Position numbers and translations under genes: made by a program. The notes beneath the pieces are model-generated. The model was not told the DNA's origin. It ran no database searches and saw only the letters and a program-made list of their open reading frames with translations. DNA of 64,000 nucleotides from Mycolicibacterium sp. CH28 (GTDB taxonomy: Bacteria; Actinomycetota; Actinomycetes; Mycobacteriales; Mycobacteriaceae): positions 1 to 64,000 of the forward strand of contig NZ_SRLQ01000021.1 in assembly GCF_004745805.1 (NCBI RefSeq). The letters are read 5' to 3'. Below, in pieces: positions 1 to 8,434 of the stretch. How positions within the stretch are numbered: position 1 is the stretch's first letter; every line of letters begins with the position of its first letter.

Positions 1-311
1 CGCCACTCCGCATCCTCGGGACCGGTCGGCAGGCCGGCTGCAATCGTCCGCGCGAGCTGAACACACGGATCGTCGCCCTCGGTTTGCAGCCGTAGCCGAT
101 CGTCATAGAAGCGGACATCGGAGCGCAGCGCCAGCTCCGACAGCAGCTGCGTCATGTCCTTGAAGTAGTACCGCACCGCATTCGTCGTCAGGCCCAGCTC
201 TGCGGCGACGTCCGCGAGCTTGAGGGTGGCCAGGTCGTGGCGCTCGATGAGGGCAATCGCGGCGTCCATGATGTCGGTACGCCGTTCGACCTGCCGATTC
301 GGCCGTGCCAT
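1..311 (-). CDS. TetR family regulator, N-terminal part (cut by window edge)
   Basis: Reading the minus strand from an ATG at 309-311 gives 103 residues that run off the left edge. The N-terminus holds a typical TetR DNA-binding domain: residues 12-28 form helix 1 and residues 32-51 carry the helix-turn-helix ending in AVRYYF. The ligand-binding domain is outside the window. The gene is divergent from the P1 peptidase at 442, and the 130-bp gap holds a 25-bp inverted repeat (394-418). By family habit it probably represses itself and the peptidase-permease pair. The ligand is unknown. Confidence 0.85.
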   Translation of the reverse strand, partial: MARPNRQVERRTDIMDAAIALIERHDLATLKLADVAAELGLTTNAVRYYFKDMTQLLSELALRSDVRFYDDRLRLQTEGDDPCVQLARTIAAGLPTGPEDAEW

Positions 312-393
312 AGCTGCGTCACTCCTGTCGCCGCCCCGTGCGGATCAATCTATTTTGCCCCTCCCCTTGCGTCGTGCGTCACACCGGCGCATA

Positions 394-418
394 GTTCTTT
401 TCCAATCAGGAAAACAAC
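394..418. promoter_or_regulatory. Inverted repeat, probable TetR operator
   Basis: Half-sites GTTCTTTTCC (394-403) and GGAAAACAAC (409-418) are separated by AATCA, with one mismatch in ten pairs. The repeat lies between the divergent TetR gene and the P1 peptidase start at 442, where a shared repressor site is expected. The regulator assignment rests on position only. Confidence 0.55.
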
Positions 419-441
419 TAGTGGTGAAGCGAGCGTGACCA

Positions 442-1557
442 ATGCGTGCCAGAGACCTCGGAGTGGTCATCGGAGAACACCCGACGGGCCCGCACAACGC
501 CATCACCGACGTTGCCGGCGTGCGGGTGGGCCACACCACCCTCCTGACTGACGGACCCCCCGCCGTACGCACCGGCGTGACCGTCGTCGTCCCCCACGAC
601 CGCATCTGGACCGAACCGGTGTTTGCCGGCTCCCACCGCCTCAACGGCAGCGGCGAACTCACCGGGCTGGAGTGGATACGGGAGTCGGGCGAGCTCACCA
701 CCGCCATCGGCCTCACCAACACCCACAGCGTCGGAGTCGTGCGCGACGAGCTGGTGGCTGCCCAGGTGCGAGCGCGCGGCGAAGGCGCCTACTGGTCGTT
801 GCCCGTCGTCGGTGAGACCTACGACGGTCTGCTCAACGACATCAACGGGTTCCATGTGCGCCCCGAGCACGTACGGTCCGCGTTGGACGACGCCAGCGGT
901 GCGCCACCCGCCGAGGGCGGCGTCGGAGGCGGGACCGGCATGATCTGTCACGGCTTCAAAGGCGGTATCGGCACCGCGTCCCGCATCACCGACACCGCCG
1001 CGGGCCGATACACCGTCGGAGCGCTGGTGCAGGCCAATCACGGTCGACGCGAAAGACTCCGAATCAACGGCGTTCCCGTCGGCGAACTGATCGGTCCCGA
1101 GGACGTGCCGCTGCCACAGCTGCCCGCCGGCTACGAGCCCGGGTCGGGATCGATCATCGTCATCGTCGCTACCGACGCTCCGCTACTTCCCCACCAATGC
1201 ACCCGGCTGGCTCAGCGTTCCGCGCTGGCAGTCAGTCGATTGGGCGGCAGCGGCGAGCAATACAGCGGTGACCTGATGCTGGCGTTCTCCACCGGCAATC
1301 GCGGCATCCCGCCGTATGGCTGGGACGAGGACCCCGCGACCTCACGCCCGGAGATACCGCTGCGGATGGTGGCACCACAGTTGATGACCCGGCTGTTCGA
1401 TCTGACCATCGAGGCGACCGAAGAGGCGATCGTCAATGCGATGGTCGCCGCCACCACCATGACCGGCCGCAACGGATTCACCGCCCATGCGCTGGACCAC
1501 AACCTGCTGCGTCAGGCCCTGCGCCCCAATGCCCCTCAACTCCAGGAGATCTCGTGA
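442..1557 (+). CDS. P1 family peptidase (DmpA-type aminopeptidase, family S58)
   Basis: The 371-residue protein matches the DmpA/P1 family of autoprocessing Ntn-type aminopeptidases, which release N-terminal L- or D-residues or beta-amino acids. The N-terminus has ITDVAGVRVGHTT, and the centre has the glycine-rich GGVGGGTGM segment around residue 160. The self-cleavage and nucleophile region is GSGSIIVIVATDAP; by analogy with DmpA, Ser237 after Gly236 would become the new N-terminal nucleophile. No signal peptide is visible, so it is likely cytoplasmic. Its stop overlaps the GTG of the downstream permease (GTGA), which suggests uptake and hydrolysis of one substrate. Confidence 0.88.
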   Translation: MRARDLGVVIGEHPTGPHNAITDVAGVRVGHTTLLTDGPPAVRTGVTVVVPHDRIWTEPVFAGSHRLNGSGELTGLEWIRESGELTTAIGLTNTHSVGVVRDELVAAQVRARGEGAYWSLPVVGETYDGLLNDINGFHVRPEHVRSALDDASGAPPAEGGVGGGTGMICHGFKGGIGTASRITDTAAGRYTVGALVQANHGRRERLRINGVPVGELIGPEDVPLPQLPAGYEPGSGSIIVIVATDAPLLPHQCTRLAQRSALAVSRLGGSGEQYSGDLMLAFSTGNRGIPPYGWDEDPATSRPEIPLRMVAPQLMTRLFDLTIEATEEAIVNAMVAATTMTGRNGFTAHALDHNLLRQALRPNAPQLQEIS

Positions 1558-2981
1558 CCGCACCAACCAAGAGCGATGCACGGCGCCTAACCGGGCACCT
1601 CGGGCCCGTCGGCATCGTATTCATGGTCGTCGCGGCAGCGGCCCCGCTGACCGTGATCGGCGGCAATATGCCGTTGGCGATGGGGCTGGGCAATGGCGCG
1701 GGCGCACCGATGGGGTTCGTCATCGCCGCGCTCGTACTCCTGGTCTTCAGCGTCGGGTTCGTGACCATGACGCCCTACGTGCCCGAAGCGGGTGCCTTCT
1801 TCTCCTACGTGACCGTCGGCCTCGGCGAGCGGATGGGCAAAGGCATCGCGGTCGTCGCACTGATCGCCTACACCGCGATCCAGATCGGTATCTACGGTTA
1901 CATCGGCTGGGCGATCTCCGACACCGTGGCCCACTACCACGGACCTGCAATCCCCTGGCCGGTCTACTCGTTCGCCGTGCTGATCATCGTGGCCGTGCTC
2001 GGTTACCGGCATATCGAGCTGAGCGCGAAGGTGCTCGGGGTCGCACTGGCGCTCGAGATCGGCATCGTCGTCATTCTCGATGTGGTGATGGTCGCCAAAC
2101 CCAGTCCGGCCGGCGTGACCTTCAGTTCGTTCGACCCCGCCGTCTTCACCCACGGCACCCTCGGCATCGCCGTGCTGTTCGCGCTCACCGGGTTCATCGG
2201 GTTCGAAGCCACCGCGGTGTTCCGCGACGAAGCACGTGACCCCGAGCGGACCATCCCGCGGGCGACGTACGCGGCAGTGATCATCATTGGCGCGTTCTAC
2301 GCAATCACGGTGTGGGCGTTCGTCGTTGCCATCGGCCCCGACCAGGTGAGCGCCGTGGCACAACAGACTCTCGACGGTAATGGCAACATGCTGCTGGACA
2401 CCACCGGTGACATGCTGGGCACCGTTGGCCGCGATATCGTCAACGTCTTGCTGCTGACCAGCTTGTTCGCCTGTGTACTGTCGTTCCACAACGTGATTGC
2501 GCGCTACCAGTTCGTGCTTGCGGCAAAGGGTTTGATGCCCGCCCGGCTCGCTGGCGTGCACGACGAACACGAGTCGCCGGCGTTCTCGTCGATTGTCCAA
2601 ACCATCACGGCCGCGATCATCGTCGCCGCGTTGGCAATCCTGGGAATCGATCCGCTCGTCGGTGTCTTCGGCTCCATGGCCGGCATCGCGACAGTGGGCA
2701 TGGTGGTGCTGATGCTCACCACCTCGATCGCGGTGCTGGTCTTCTTCCTCCGCGAGCGCGACCACACATCGGGCCGGTCGTGGTCGACCCGGGTTGCGCC
2801 GGCATTGGCCGTGCTCGGCCTGCTCGCGAGCCTGTGGCTGGTGCTGTCGAACTTCACCTTGGTCACCGGCGGCAGCGCGGCCTTGAGCACTGTTCTGGCC
2901 GCGATTCCCTTTGTCGGCCTCGTCGTCGGTGCGGTCGCATGGCGGCCATCGCGCAGGCTGTCATCGACGCCGCGGCCCTGA
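1554..2981 (+). CDS. APC family amino acid permease
   Basis: This 475-residue, highly hydrophobic protein has about twelve predicted membrane helices and the APC-superfamily start PVGIVFMVVAAAAPLTVIGGN. The conserved GFIGFEATAVFRDEARDPERTIPRA segment, around residues 215-240, is typical of amino-acid/polyamine permeases. The GTG start overlaps the TGA of the P1 peptidase and is preceded by AGGAGA, so translation is probably coupled. It likely imports the amino acid, amine or small peptide-like compound that the peptidase handles. The substrate cannot be read from sequence. Confidence 0.85.
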   Translation: MTAPTKSDARRLTGHLGPVGIVFMVVAAAAPLTVIGGNMPLAMGLGNGAGAPMGFVIAALVLLVFSVGFVTMTPYVPEAGAFFSYVTVGLGERMGKGIAVVALIAYTAIQIGIYGYIGWAISDTVAHYHGPAIPWPVYSFAVLIIVAVLGYRHIELSAKVLGVALALEIGIVVILDVVMVAKPSPAGVTFSSFDPAVFTHGTLGIAVLFALTGFIGFEATAVFRDEARDPERTIPRATYAAVIIIGAFYAITVWAFVVAIGPDQVSAVAQQTLDGNGNMLLDTTGDMLGTVGRDIVNVLLLTSLFACVLSFHNVIARYQFVLAAKGLMPARLAGVHDEHESPAFSSIVQTITAAIIVAALAILGIDPLVGVFGSMAGIATVGMVVLMLTTSIAVLVFFLRERDHTSGRSWSTRVAPALAVLGLLASLWLVLSNFTLVTGGSAALSTVLAAIPFVGLVVGAVAWRPSRRLSSTPRP

Positions 2982-2996
2982 ACGGACCGCAGCCCG

Positions 2997-3422
2997 TCAG
3001 TGTGCGGCCGCGAAGGCCTCGACTACCTCGGATTTGATTCGACCACGCTCAGCCACCACGTGGCCGTTGTTGCGCGCCCACTCCCGGATCGCGGCCATCT
3101 GGTCGGCCGAGCCGCGGCCGTTGCCGTTGCGGTCGCCCTTGGCGCGTACCCGACCGTTGGTCTTTGATCGGCGTGCTCGACCACCACCGTTGGTCTTGGC
3201 GGCACCATCGTTCTTTCGGACCACGCGGCCATCACCGGCGACATTTGCAGCGGCGTCAATGTAGGGCTTGATTGCCTTATTGAACTTCGCCACATTCGCT
3301 GCGGAGAGGTCGATGTGGTAGTCAACGCCGCGGAAAGAAAACTCGATTCGCTCTCCCCCACCGTCGGGGATTTCCGCCCCGTCGAGGTCGTCGATCAGCT
3401 GCCGCACAATGCGCTCGGCCAT
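2997..3422 (-). CDS. lsr2: Lsr2-family nucleoid-associated protein
   Basis: Lsr2 is an H-NS-like xenogeneic silencer that binds and bridges AT-rich DNA. The N-terminal oligomerisation domain (LIDDLDG, then [16 protein letters not shown]) and the C-terminal DNA-binding domain ([23 protein letters not shown], with the RGR AT-hook-like triplet) are both present. I chose the internal ATG at 3420-3422 because [15 protein letters not shown] aligns with the canonical N-terminus and AAGGA precedes it; an ATG at 3443 would add seven residues. At 141 residues it is longer than the usual ~112. The excess is a basic linker rich in G, R, K and N (about residues 55-105), so this is probably a paralogue. 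Confidence 0.9.
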   Translation of the reverse strand: MAERIVRQLIDDLDGAEIPDGGGERIEFSFRGVDYHIDLSAANVAKFNKAIKPYIDAAANVAGDGRVVRKNDGAAKTNGGGRARRSKTNGRVRAKGDRNGNGRGSADQMAAIREWARNNGHVVAERGRIKSEVVEAFAAAH

Positions 3423-3901
3423 AGTGTGTAATTCCTTCGCCATAATCCCGACGTGTTTACGCCTGGGCCATCCTACAGCTCACACGCCACGCCCTCACCA
3501 CGGAATGACGGACCGTCACAAGATCATTGACTGAACAGATTTCCAATTCCGTACACTCGGCGTTGCGTCAGGAAACCGCGGAAAAGTCCAAAGACACCGG
3601 GTGACGAAACTCACGAAAATCCATATCCGTCTCTGCCACAACCGCTCCCGAACGCAATAAAACGTATCCGGTGATAGTCACAATCCGGCCGTAGTATCCG
3701 GCCCCCAGAAATCGAAACCAATCACCCGGCGGGAGAAATCCCATCCACCTGCAAGCATCATCTGGCCGGTCCGCGGATCCCGCTGTGGCTCGTGGACGAA
3801 TGGACCCACGCGCGATATGGCCCTACCGCGGAGGCCGATTCGCAGGGCGCCGGTGGCGCTGCCGTCGAGCCAATTTGTCGTGCGCGTCTAGGCTCGAATG
3901 T
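3423..3901. other. Long intergenic region upstream of lsr2 and the ALS-like gene
   Basis: This 479-bp stretch has no convincing gene. It is noticeably more AT-rich around 3520-3720 than the flanking genes and holds the divergent promoters of lsr2 (minus) and the TPP enzyme (plus). GTATCCGG occurs twice in direct orientation, at 3664-3671 and 3694-3701, exactly 30 bp apart (about three helical turns), so it may be a regulator site. AT-rich upstream DNA would suit Lsr2 autoregulation, but that is inference. Confidence 0.5.
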
Positions 3902-5563
3902 GTGGATGATCCGAACCGCACGACCGCTGAACTGATCGTTGAGTGCTTGGAGAGCGAAGGGGTAACCCACGTCTTCGGGATTCCGGGCGAGGAGAACATC
4001 CGGCTGGTCGAGGCGCTGTCGGCCTCGTCGATCGAATATGTGCTGACCCGGCACGAGCAGGGCGCCTCGTTCATGGCCGAGGTCTACGGACGCTTAACCG
4101 GCCGGGCCGGGGTGTGCTCGGCAACTCTCGGCCCGGGCGCGATCAACCTTCTGTTGGGCGTGGCGGATGCGACGACGAATTCCACTCCGCTGGTTGCTCT
4201 CTCAGCGCAGGTGGGGATGGGCCGCAGCTACAAGGAGTCACACCAAGGAGTCGACCTCGTGTCGATGTTCGCACCGGTAACGAAGTGGTCTGCGCTGGTT
4301 GCCACCCCCGCGGCCGTACCGGAGATGATCCGCAAAGCCTTCAAGCTTGCCCAAACTGAACGTCCGGGTGCGGTGTACCTCGCCGTGCCCGAGGATGTCG
4401 AGTCCGCTGCAGCCCCGGCCGGCACCGGTCCTCTGCACATCAACACCCCCCGGCCCGACGATCCCTCGGCGGCTCAGGTGGAGCGTGCTGCCGAGATTCT
4501 GCGCTCGGCACGCAACCCCATCCTGCTCGCCGGTCACGGGGTGGCCCGAAGCGACGCGTCCGACGCAGTGCGCCGGTTCGCCGAGTCACTCGGCATTCCC
4601 GTCGCGACAACGTTCCACGGCAAGGGCGTGCTGCCGGACGATCATCCGCTCGCCCTCGGTGCCGTCGGCTTCATGCGGCACGACTACGTGAATTTCGGCT
4701 TCGACCGAGCTGATGCCATCGTCGCGGTCGGTTACGAGTTACAGGAGTTCGACCCGGTCCGGATCAATCCGCGCGGGGACACAAGGATCATTCACATCCA
4801 CCGCTTTCCCGCCGAGGTGGACACTCATTACGACGTGGCGGTCGGCTTGCACGCCGATATCGGCCGTAGCCTTGATGCGCTCGCAGCAGCGGTGGCCGGC
4901 GGCCAGCGGACCTCGGCCGGCGGCGAACGGATCCGCGAGCTGCTATCGGCTGAACTCAATCGGGGCCGGACCGACGACAGGTTTCCGCTGGCGCCGGCAC
5001 GCATCGTCGCCGATACCCGAACAGCCCTGCAGCGCAACGACGTCGTCCTCGTCGACACCGGCGCGTTGAAGATGTGGATGGCCAGGCTCTACCCTACCTA
5101 CGAACCCAACACCTGCCTGATCTCCAATGGACTTTCGACCATGGGCTGGTCACTGCCCGGAGCCATCGCGGCAAAAATTGCCCGGCCAGAAGCCAACGTG
5201 CTCGTCGCCACCGGTGACGGTGCATTCCTGATGAATTCGCAGGAGATCGAAACAGCGCTGCGGATCGGAACGCCGATGGTGATCCTGGTCTGGGTGGACA
5301 ACGCTTATGGCCTGATCAGCTGGAAGATGGACCTCGAGATCGGCCACCATATGGACACCAATTTCACAAACCCCGACTTCGTCGCCTACGCCGAGAGTTT
5401 CGGCGCGACGGGCTATCGCATCACAGCGGCCGACCAGTTACTGCCCGTCCTGCGGGAGGCACTCGAGGCCGATACCGTCAGCGTCATCGCGTGCCCAGTC
5501 GACTATTCAGCCAACAGTGCTCTTATCGCCTCGCTGGGCGAACTGGATGAATCGTTGTCGTAA
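3902..5563 (+). CDS. Acetolactate synthase-like TPP enzyme, large subunit
   Basis: The protein condenses or decarboxylates 2-keto acids with thiamine diphosphate. All three domains are present: an N-terminal PYR domain with the catalytic glutamate in RHEQGASFMAE (Glu52), a central FAD/Rossmann-like domain, and a C-terminal PP domain with the TPP/Mg motif GDG (438-440) followed about 25 residues later by DNAYG. The frame is open from 3785, but the sequence before GTG 3902 has no family similarity, so GTG 3902 is preferred (553 residues). No small regulatory subunit (ilvN/ilvH) and no ilvC lie nearby. It is therefore an orphan, perhaps a catabolic AlsS-type or another TPP decarboligase rather than the branched-chain biosynthetic enzyme. 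Confidence 0.82.
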   Translation: MDDPNRTTAELIVECLESEGVTHVFGIPGEENIRLVEALSASSIEYVLTRHEQGASFMAEVYGRLTGRAGVCSATLGPGAINLLLGVADATTNSTPLVALSAQVGMGRSYKESHQGVDLVSMFAPVTKWSALVATPAAVPEMIRKAFKLAQTERPGAVYLAVPEDVESAAAPAGTGPLHINTPRPDDPSAAQVERAAEILRSARNPILLAGHGVARSDASDAVRRFAESLGIPVATTFHGKGVLPDDHPLALGAVGFMRHDYVNFGFDRADAIVAVGYELQEFDPVRINPRGDTRIIHIHRFPAEVDTHYDVAVGLHADIGRSLDALAAAVAGGQRTSAGGERIRELLSAELNRGRTDDRFPLAPARIVADTRTALQRNDVVLVDTGALKMWMARLYPTYEPNTCLISNGLSTMGWSLPGAIAAKIARPEANVLVATGDGAFLMNSQEIETALRIGTPMVILVWVDNAYGLISWKMDLEIGHHMDTNFTNPDFVAYAESFGATGYRITAADQLLPVLREALEADTVSVIACPVDYSANSALIASLGELDESLS

Positions 5564-5723
5564 GGACTCCGGTCGCCTTTTCGCTCGGCGCTTGTCGGCG
5601 GGTAACGGGCACCCTGTGCTACCCGTGATCGGTCGGCTGCTAACGCTGGGAAGAGCCGTAACGCACAGCAATCTCACGAGGCTTGCAAAGCGCGGCCTTA
5701 GTTCGGCGGTCGATTGTGAAGCC

Positions 5724-6476
5724 ATGGCACCTATTTCACCGGCGCTGCGCGGGTACGCGCTGCGAATCCTGATCGGTATCACTGCTCTCTCCTTGACGGC
5801 CTGCGGCGCATCGAACACCTCGCAGCAGCCAGCGGCGTCTGGAACCGGCAGCACGACAGCCCCGACTACATCGGGTTCATCGCCTGGTCCCAAAGTCGCC
5901 GGCAAAAGCCGTGCGATGGGATTGATCACCGCAGTCACCGGCAGCACGCTCGCGGTAAGCGGAAAGAATGGCACTGCCACTGTTGGCTTCTCGTCGGCGA
6001 CAAAAATCTCCGAGGTGACCCCGGCCGCGCTCACCGACGTCACGGTCGGCAGTTGTGTCTCCGTGCGTCCGGCGCGTGGCACCAGCCCGGCGCCAAACGG
6101 ATCGGTGACGGCGGCAGCCGTCCTGCTCAGCGCATCGAAGGACGGCCAGTGCTTCACGGGTGCGCGGAAAGCGGCCGGATCTCCCACCGCGGCCCCGTCT
6201 GGTACACCCGCGCGTCATGGGCTGCGCGGCACGGTGAGCTCGGTCGGTGGCAACACTCTGGTCGTTACGACGGCTGACGGCACCGCCAGCCCAACCACCG
6301 TCGACCTCTCCGACACAACCACCTACGCCAAGCGCACTCCCGCCGGTGTTCAGGCGATCGCCCAGGGCAAGTGCGTTACTGCGCAAGGCAACACCGACAG
6401 CAGCGGCACATTACAGGCCGAGGTGATTGGCCTGCGGCCTGCCAACAACGGCAACTGCCCATCCACGGGCCACTAA
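5724..6476 (+). CDS. DUF5666-type secreted lipoprotein
   Basis: From ATG 5724 the protein has 250 residues. It has a short basic N-terminus, a hydrophobic helix and a lipobox LTAC around residues 24-27, so it is probably an exported lipoprotein. A Ser/Thr/Pro/Ala-rich linker follows. Two copies of a small beta module (GLITAVTGSTLAVSG...GSCVSVRP and GTVSSVGGNTLVVTT...GKCVTAQG) resemble DUF5666 OB-like repeats. The frame is open from 5517, but that part overlaps the upstream gene and lacks signal features. The function is unknown; it may be an envelope-associated binding protein. Confidence 0.75.
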   Translation: MAPISPALRGYALRILIGITALSLTACGASNTSQQPAASGTGSTTAPTTSGSSPGPKVAGKSRAMGLITAVTGSTLAVSGKNGTATVGFSSATKISEVTPAALTDVTVGSCVSVRPARGTSPAPNGSVTAAAVLLSASKDGQCFTGARKAAGSPTAAPSGTPARHGLRGTVSSVGGNTLVVTTADGTASPTTVDLSDTTTYAKRTPAGVQAIAQGKCVTAQGNTDSSGTLQAEVIGLRPANNGNCPSTGH

Positions 6477-6545
6477 CGGCAGCTGGCCCGGCGCACCGCG
6501 AGCGGGGTGGCCGCAGTGACCAAGCGTCACCGGCGCGGTCCGCAC

Positions 6546-7397
6546 TCACCCTTGCGGCGAGTACCGCGTTCCAGTCCCCAACCACGCGCGGCAAGTGGGC
6601 TCGATGACCAGGTCGTTGGCATGGTGCATGACGTTCTCGGCCCACAGCCCGCCGGCGGCCACCCCCAGCTGCGGCCACCAGTTCGCTGCCACGTTCGACA
6701 CCTGGCGAACGGGAATTCCGCTGGCTACCGCCGCGAAGTGCAGCCAGACATCATCGGCATGCGGACACACCGCGAGAAAGGCGTCGCCACGACTCCGCAG
6801 CACCGACAACAATTCCGGCGGATAGGCGACACCGGAGACACCCGTTGCGAACACCCGATCGGAGGGTTCGCTGGTCGTGCACATCGGCCAGTTCGCGTAC
6901 GGCTCGTCAGAGCGAATCCGCGCCCGGTAGGCGGTGACCTCGCCAGCACGGTGCGCGGCCACCAGCCTCGACAGCCAATTCCGCGGGTAGTAGACGTCGT
7001 CATCGGCAGTGACCAGCGTGCGCGTCGATTCGCTCGCCATGACGTAGGGAAAGTACTTGCTGTGGGGGCCGAAGTCGCCGCAGTGCTTGATCTCCAGGCC
7101 ACGCTGCACCAGGCGCCGCAGCGTGCGAGGCGGCTTCTTGACCGCGGCTTCGTCGGCCAACCACAGGATCACGCGCCGAGGCCGCTCGACACCGCGCCCG
7201 ATCGTTTCGATCGTTTTCCACACCGTGTGAACCCGCACTCCGTGACTTGCCAACGAGACATCTACGTCGCAGGCGCCGACGACGGGTTGTCGGGAACGAA
7301 GGTTGATGACGCGAAGCCACCAACCGTATCCCGTGAGTTGGAAAGGCAGGAGCAGCCATCTGAGCGGCCCGCCCGGAAATACCCCGTCGTTCGTCAC
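6546..7397 (-). CDS. GT-A fold glycosyltransferase-like protein
   Basis: The 283-residue protein contains VDVSLASHGVRVHTVWKTIETI, RRVILWLADE and a DXD-type motif in LVTADDDVYYPRNWL. These fit a GT-A nucleotide-sugar transferase that binds a metal ion through the aspartates. CPHADDVWLHFAAV near the C-terminus resembles the acceptor/catalytic ED region of these enzymes. The open frame extends to a TTG at 7502. I prefer GTG 7397, because the sequence beyond it is low-complexity and unlike the family. The gene converges on the lipoprotein gene and is isolated from other glycan genes. Donor and acceptor are unknown. Confidence 0.7.
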   Translation of the reverse strand: MTNDGVFPGGPLRWLLLPFQLTGYGWWLRVINLRSRQPVVGACDVDVSLASHGVRVHTVWKTIETIGRGVERPRRVILWLADEAAVKKPPRTLRRLVQRGLEIKHCGDFGPHSKYFPYVMASESTRTLVTADDDVYYPRNWLSRLVAAHRAGEVTAYRARIRSDEPYANWPMCTTSEPSDRVFATGVSGVAYPPELLSVLRSRGDAFLAVCPHADDVWLHFAAVASGIPVRQVSNVAANWWPQLGVAAGGLWAENVMHHANDLVIEPTCRAWLGTGTRYSPQG

Positions 7398-7735
7398 ATT
7401 CGGCGTCCCATGCCTACCTCCCGCGCTTACTGTGCCAGAACTGTCGACCCAATGCCGGGTGCGCAAGCGCAACGTCGATGTGAACGCTGGGCGACGAGCC
7501 AACGGCGAAGTCCCAATACCGCAGTGCTTCCCGCAGTATCCCCCGCCCTACTTCACAACCTTCTTGCTTGACCCGTTCGGCGTGGTGCTCAAGGCTAGCG
7601 GTCACCACGACCGTGAATGAGACGGCGCCATCGTCCGAACTGAGTTGAGGGTCGTGATCCGCGCCGCATCACAGCCCTAAGCGCAATCTCGCGGCGCGAC
7701 AGACGAATTCCCCGGCGTCGTTTCGCCTAACCCGG

Positions 7736-8353
7736 TCAGGGCAACACGGGAGCACGCTCGGCAGTGAACACCCCTGCAGCGACCGCCGCGAGCGCGGCCC
7801 GCGTCGAACGGACGGCGTCGTCAACCTCGGGTGGGCCGTTCCCCGTGAGCAGTCGATGGTAGAGAGGTGCGGATAGGTAACGGAGGACGTCGGCGGGGTC
7901 GGTATCGGGCGGCGCCTCTCCGCGAGCGATTCCGTCGGTGACGGTGCCAGCCAACTCACTGAGTCGGCTGCGGTAGAACCCCGCAAGAGCGGTCGCGGTA
8001 TCGGGACTGCACGTGGCCGCCGCGATGATCGCCGCGAATAGCCGGCCCTGCCGGGGGTCGGCTAGCGTGCGCTGGATCAGCCCGGCAATGCTGCGCAGGT
8101 CGCCTGCCAAGCTCCCAGTGTCCGGGCGCGGTAATGATGTTTCGGCCATGTCTGCCAGTAAGTCGGTTACGAGCGCCGACACGCTGCCCCAGCGCCGGTA
8201 CACCGTGGATTTGCCGACACAGGCCCGCCGGGCAACCTCTGCGAGGTCTACGCCCTCGAGGCCAGACTCGACCAGCAGATCGGCGGTCGCGTCAAGCACG
8301 GCTGCGCGGACGATCGCCGTTCTGCCACCAGGCCGGTTCGGAGCCACCCCCAC
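7736..8353 (-). CDS. TetR/AcrR family regulator
   Basis: The 205-residue regulator has the N-terminal HTH in DLAEVARRACVGKSTVYRRWGS (about residues 39-60) and a C-terminal all-helical domain of the type with the motif RLFAAIIAAAT. The start is GTG 8353 (minus). It is divergent from the aldo/keto reductase at 8435. Two near-identical 24-bp palindromes occupy the 81-bp gap, one ending four bases before its start codon, which strongly suggests autorepression and control of the reductase. Confidence 0.9.
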   Translation of the reverse strand: MGVAPNRPGGRTAIVRAAVLDATADLLVESGLEGVDLAEVARRACVGKSTVYRRWGSVSALVTDLLADMAETSLPRPDTGSLAGDLRSIAGLIQRTLADPRQGRLFAAIIAAATCSPDTATALAGFYRSRLSELAGTVTDGIARGEAPPDTDPADVLRYLSAPLYHRLLTGNGPPEVDDAVRSTRAALAAVAAGVFTAERAPVLP

Positions 8354-8356
8354 ATC

Positions 8357-8380
8357 TTAACGGGACCCAAGTCGCGTTAA
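8357..8380. promoter_or_regulatory. 24-bp palindromic operator, copy 1
   Basis: TTAACGGGA (8357-8365), six bases, then TCGCGTTAA (8372-8380), with one mismatch between arms. It lies just upstream of the TetR start on the minus strand, so it would block that gene's own transcription or leader. The same arms recur at 8402-8425. Confidence 0.75.
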
Positions 8381-8401
8381 ACCGCCCTTGCCGGTAACCT
8401 A

Positions 8402-8425
8402 TTAACGGGAATATAGTCCTGTTAA
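8402..8425. promoter_or_regulatory. 24-bp palindromic operator, copy 2
   Basis: TTAACGGGA (8402-8410), six bases, then TCCTGTTAA (8417-8425), with one mismatch. It abuts the ribosome binding site AAGGAGA (8424-8430) of the aldo/keto reductase. It has the same architecture as copy 1, 45 bp away, so one TetR protein probably controls both directions. Confidence 0.75.
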
Positions 8426-8434
8426 GGAGATCAA

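Noticed and set aside
1587-2765. 392-residue minus-strand frame opposite the APC permease
   Set aside because: Antisense shadow, His/Asp/Arg-rich with no domain; the permease on the plus strand is clear.
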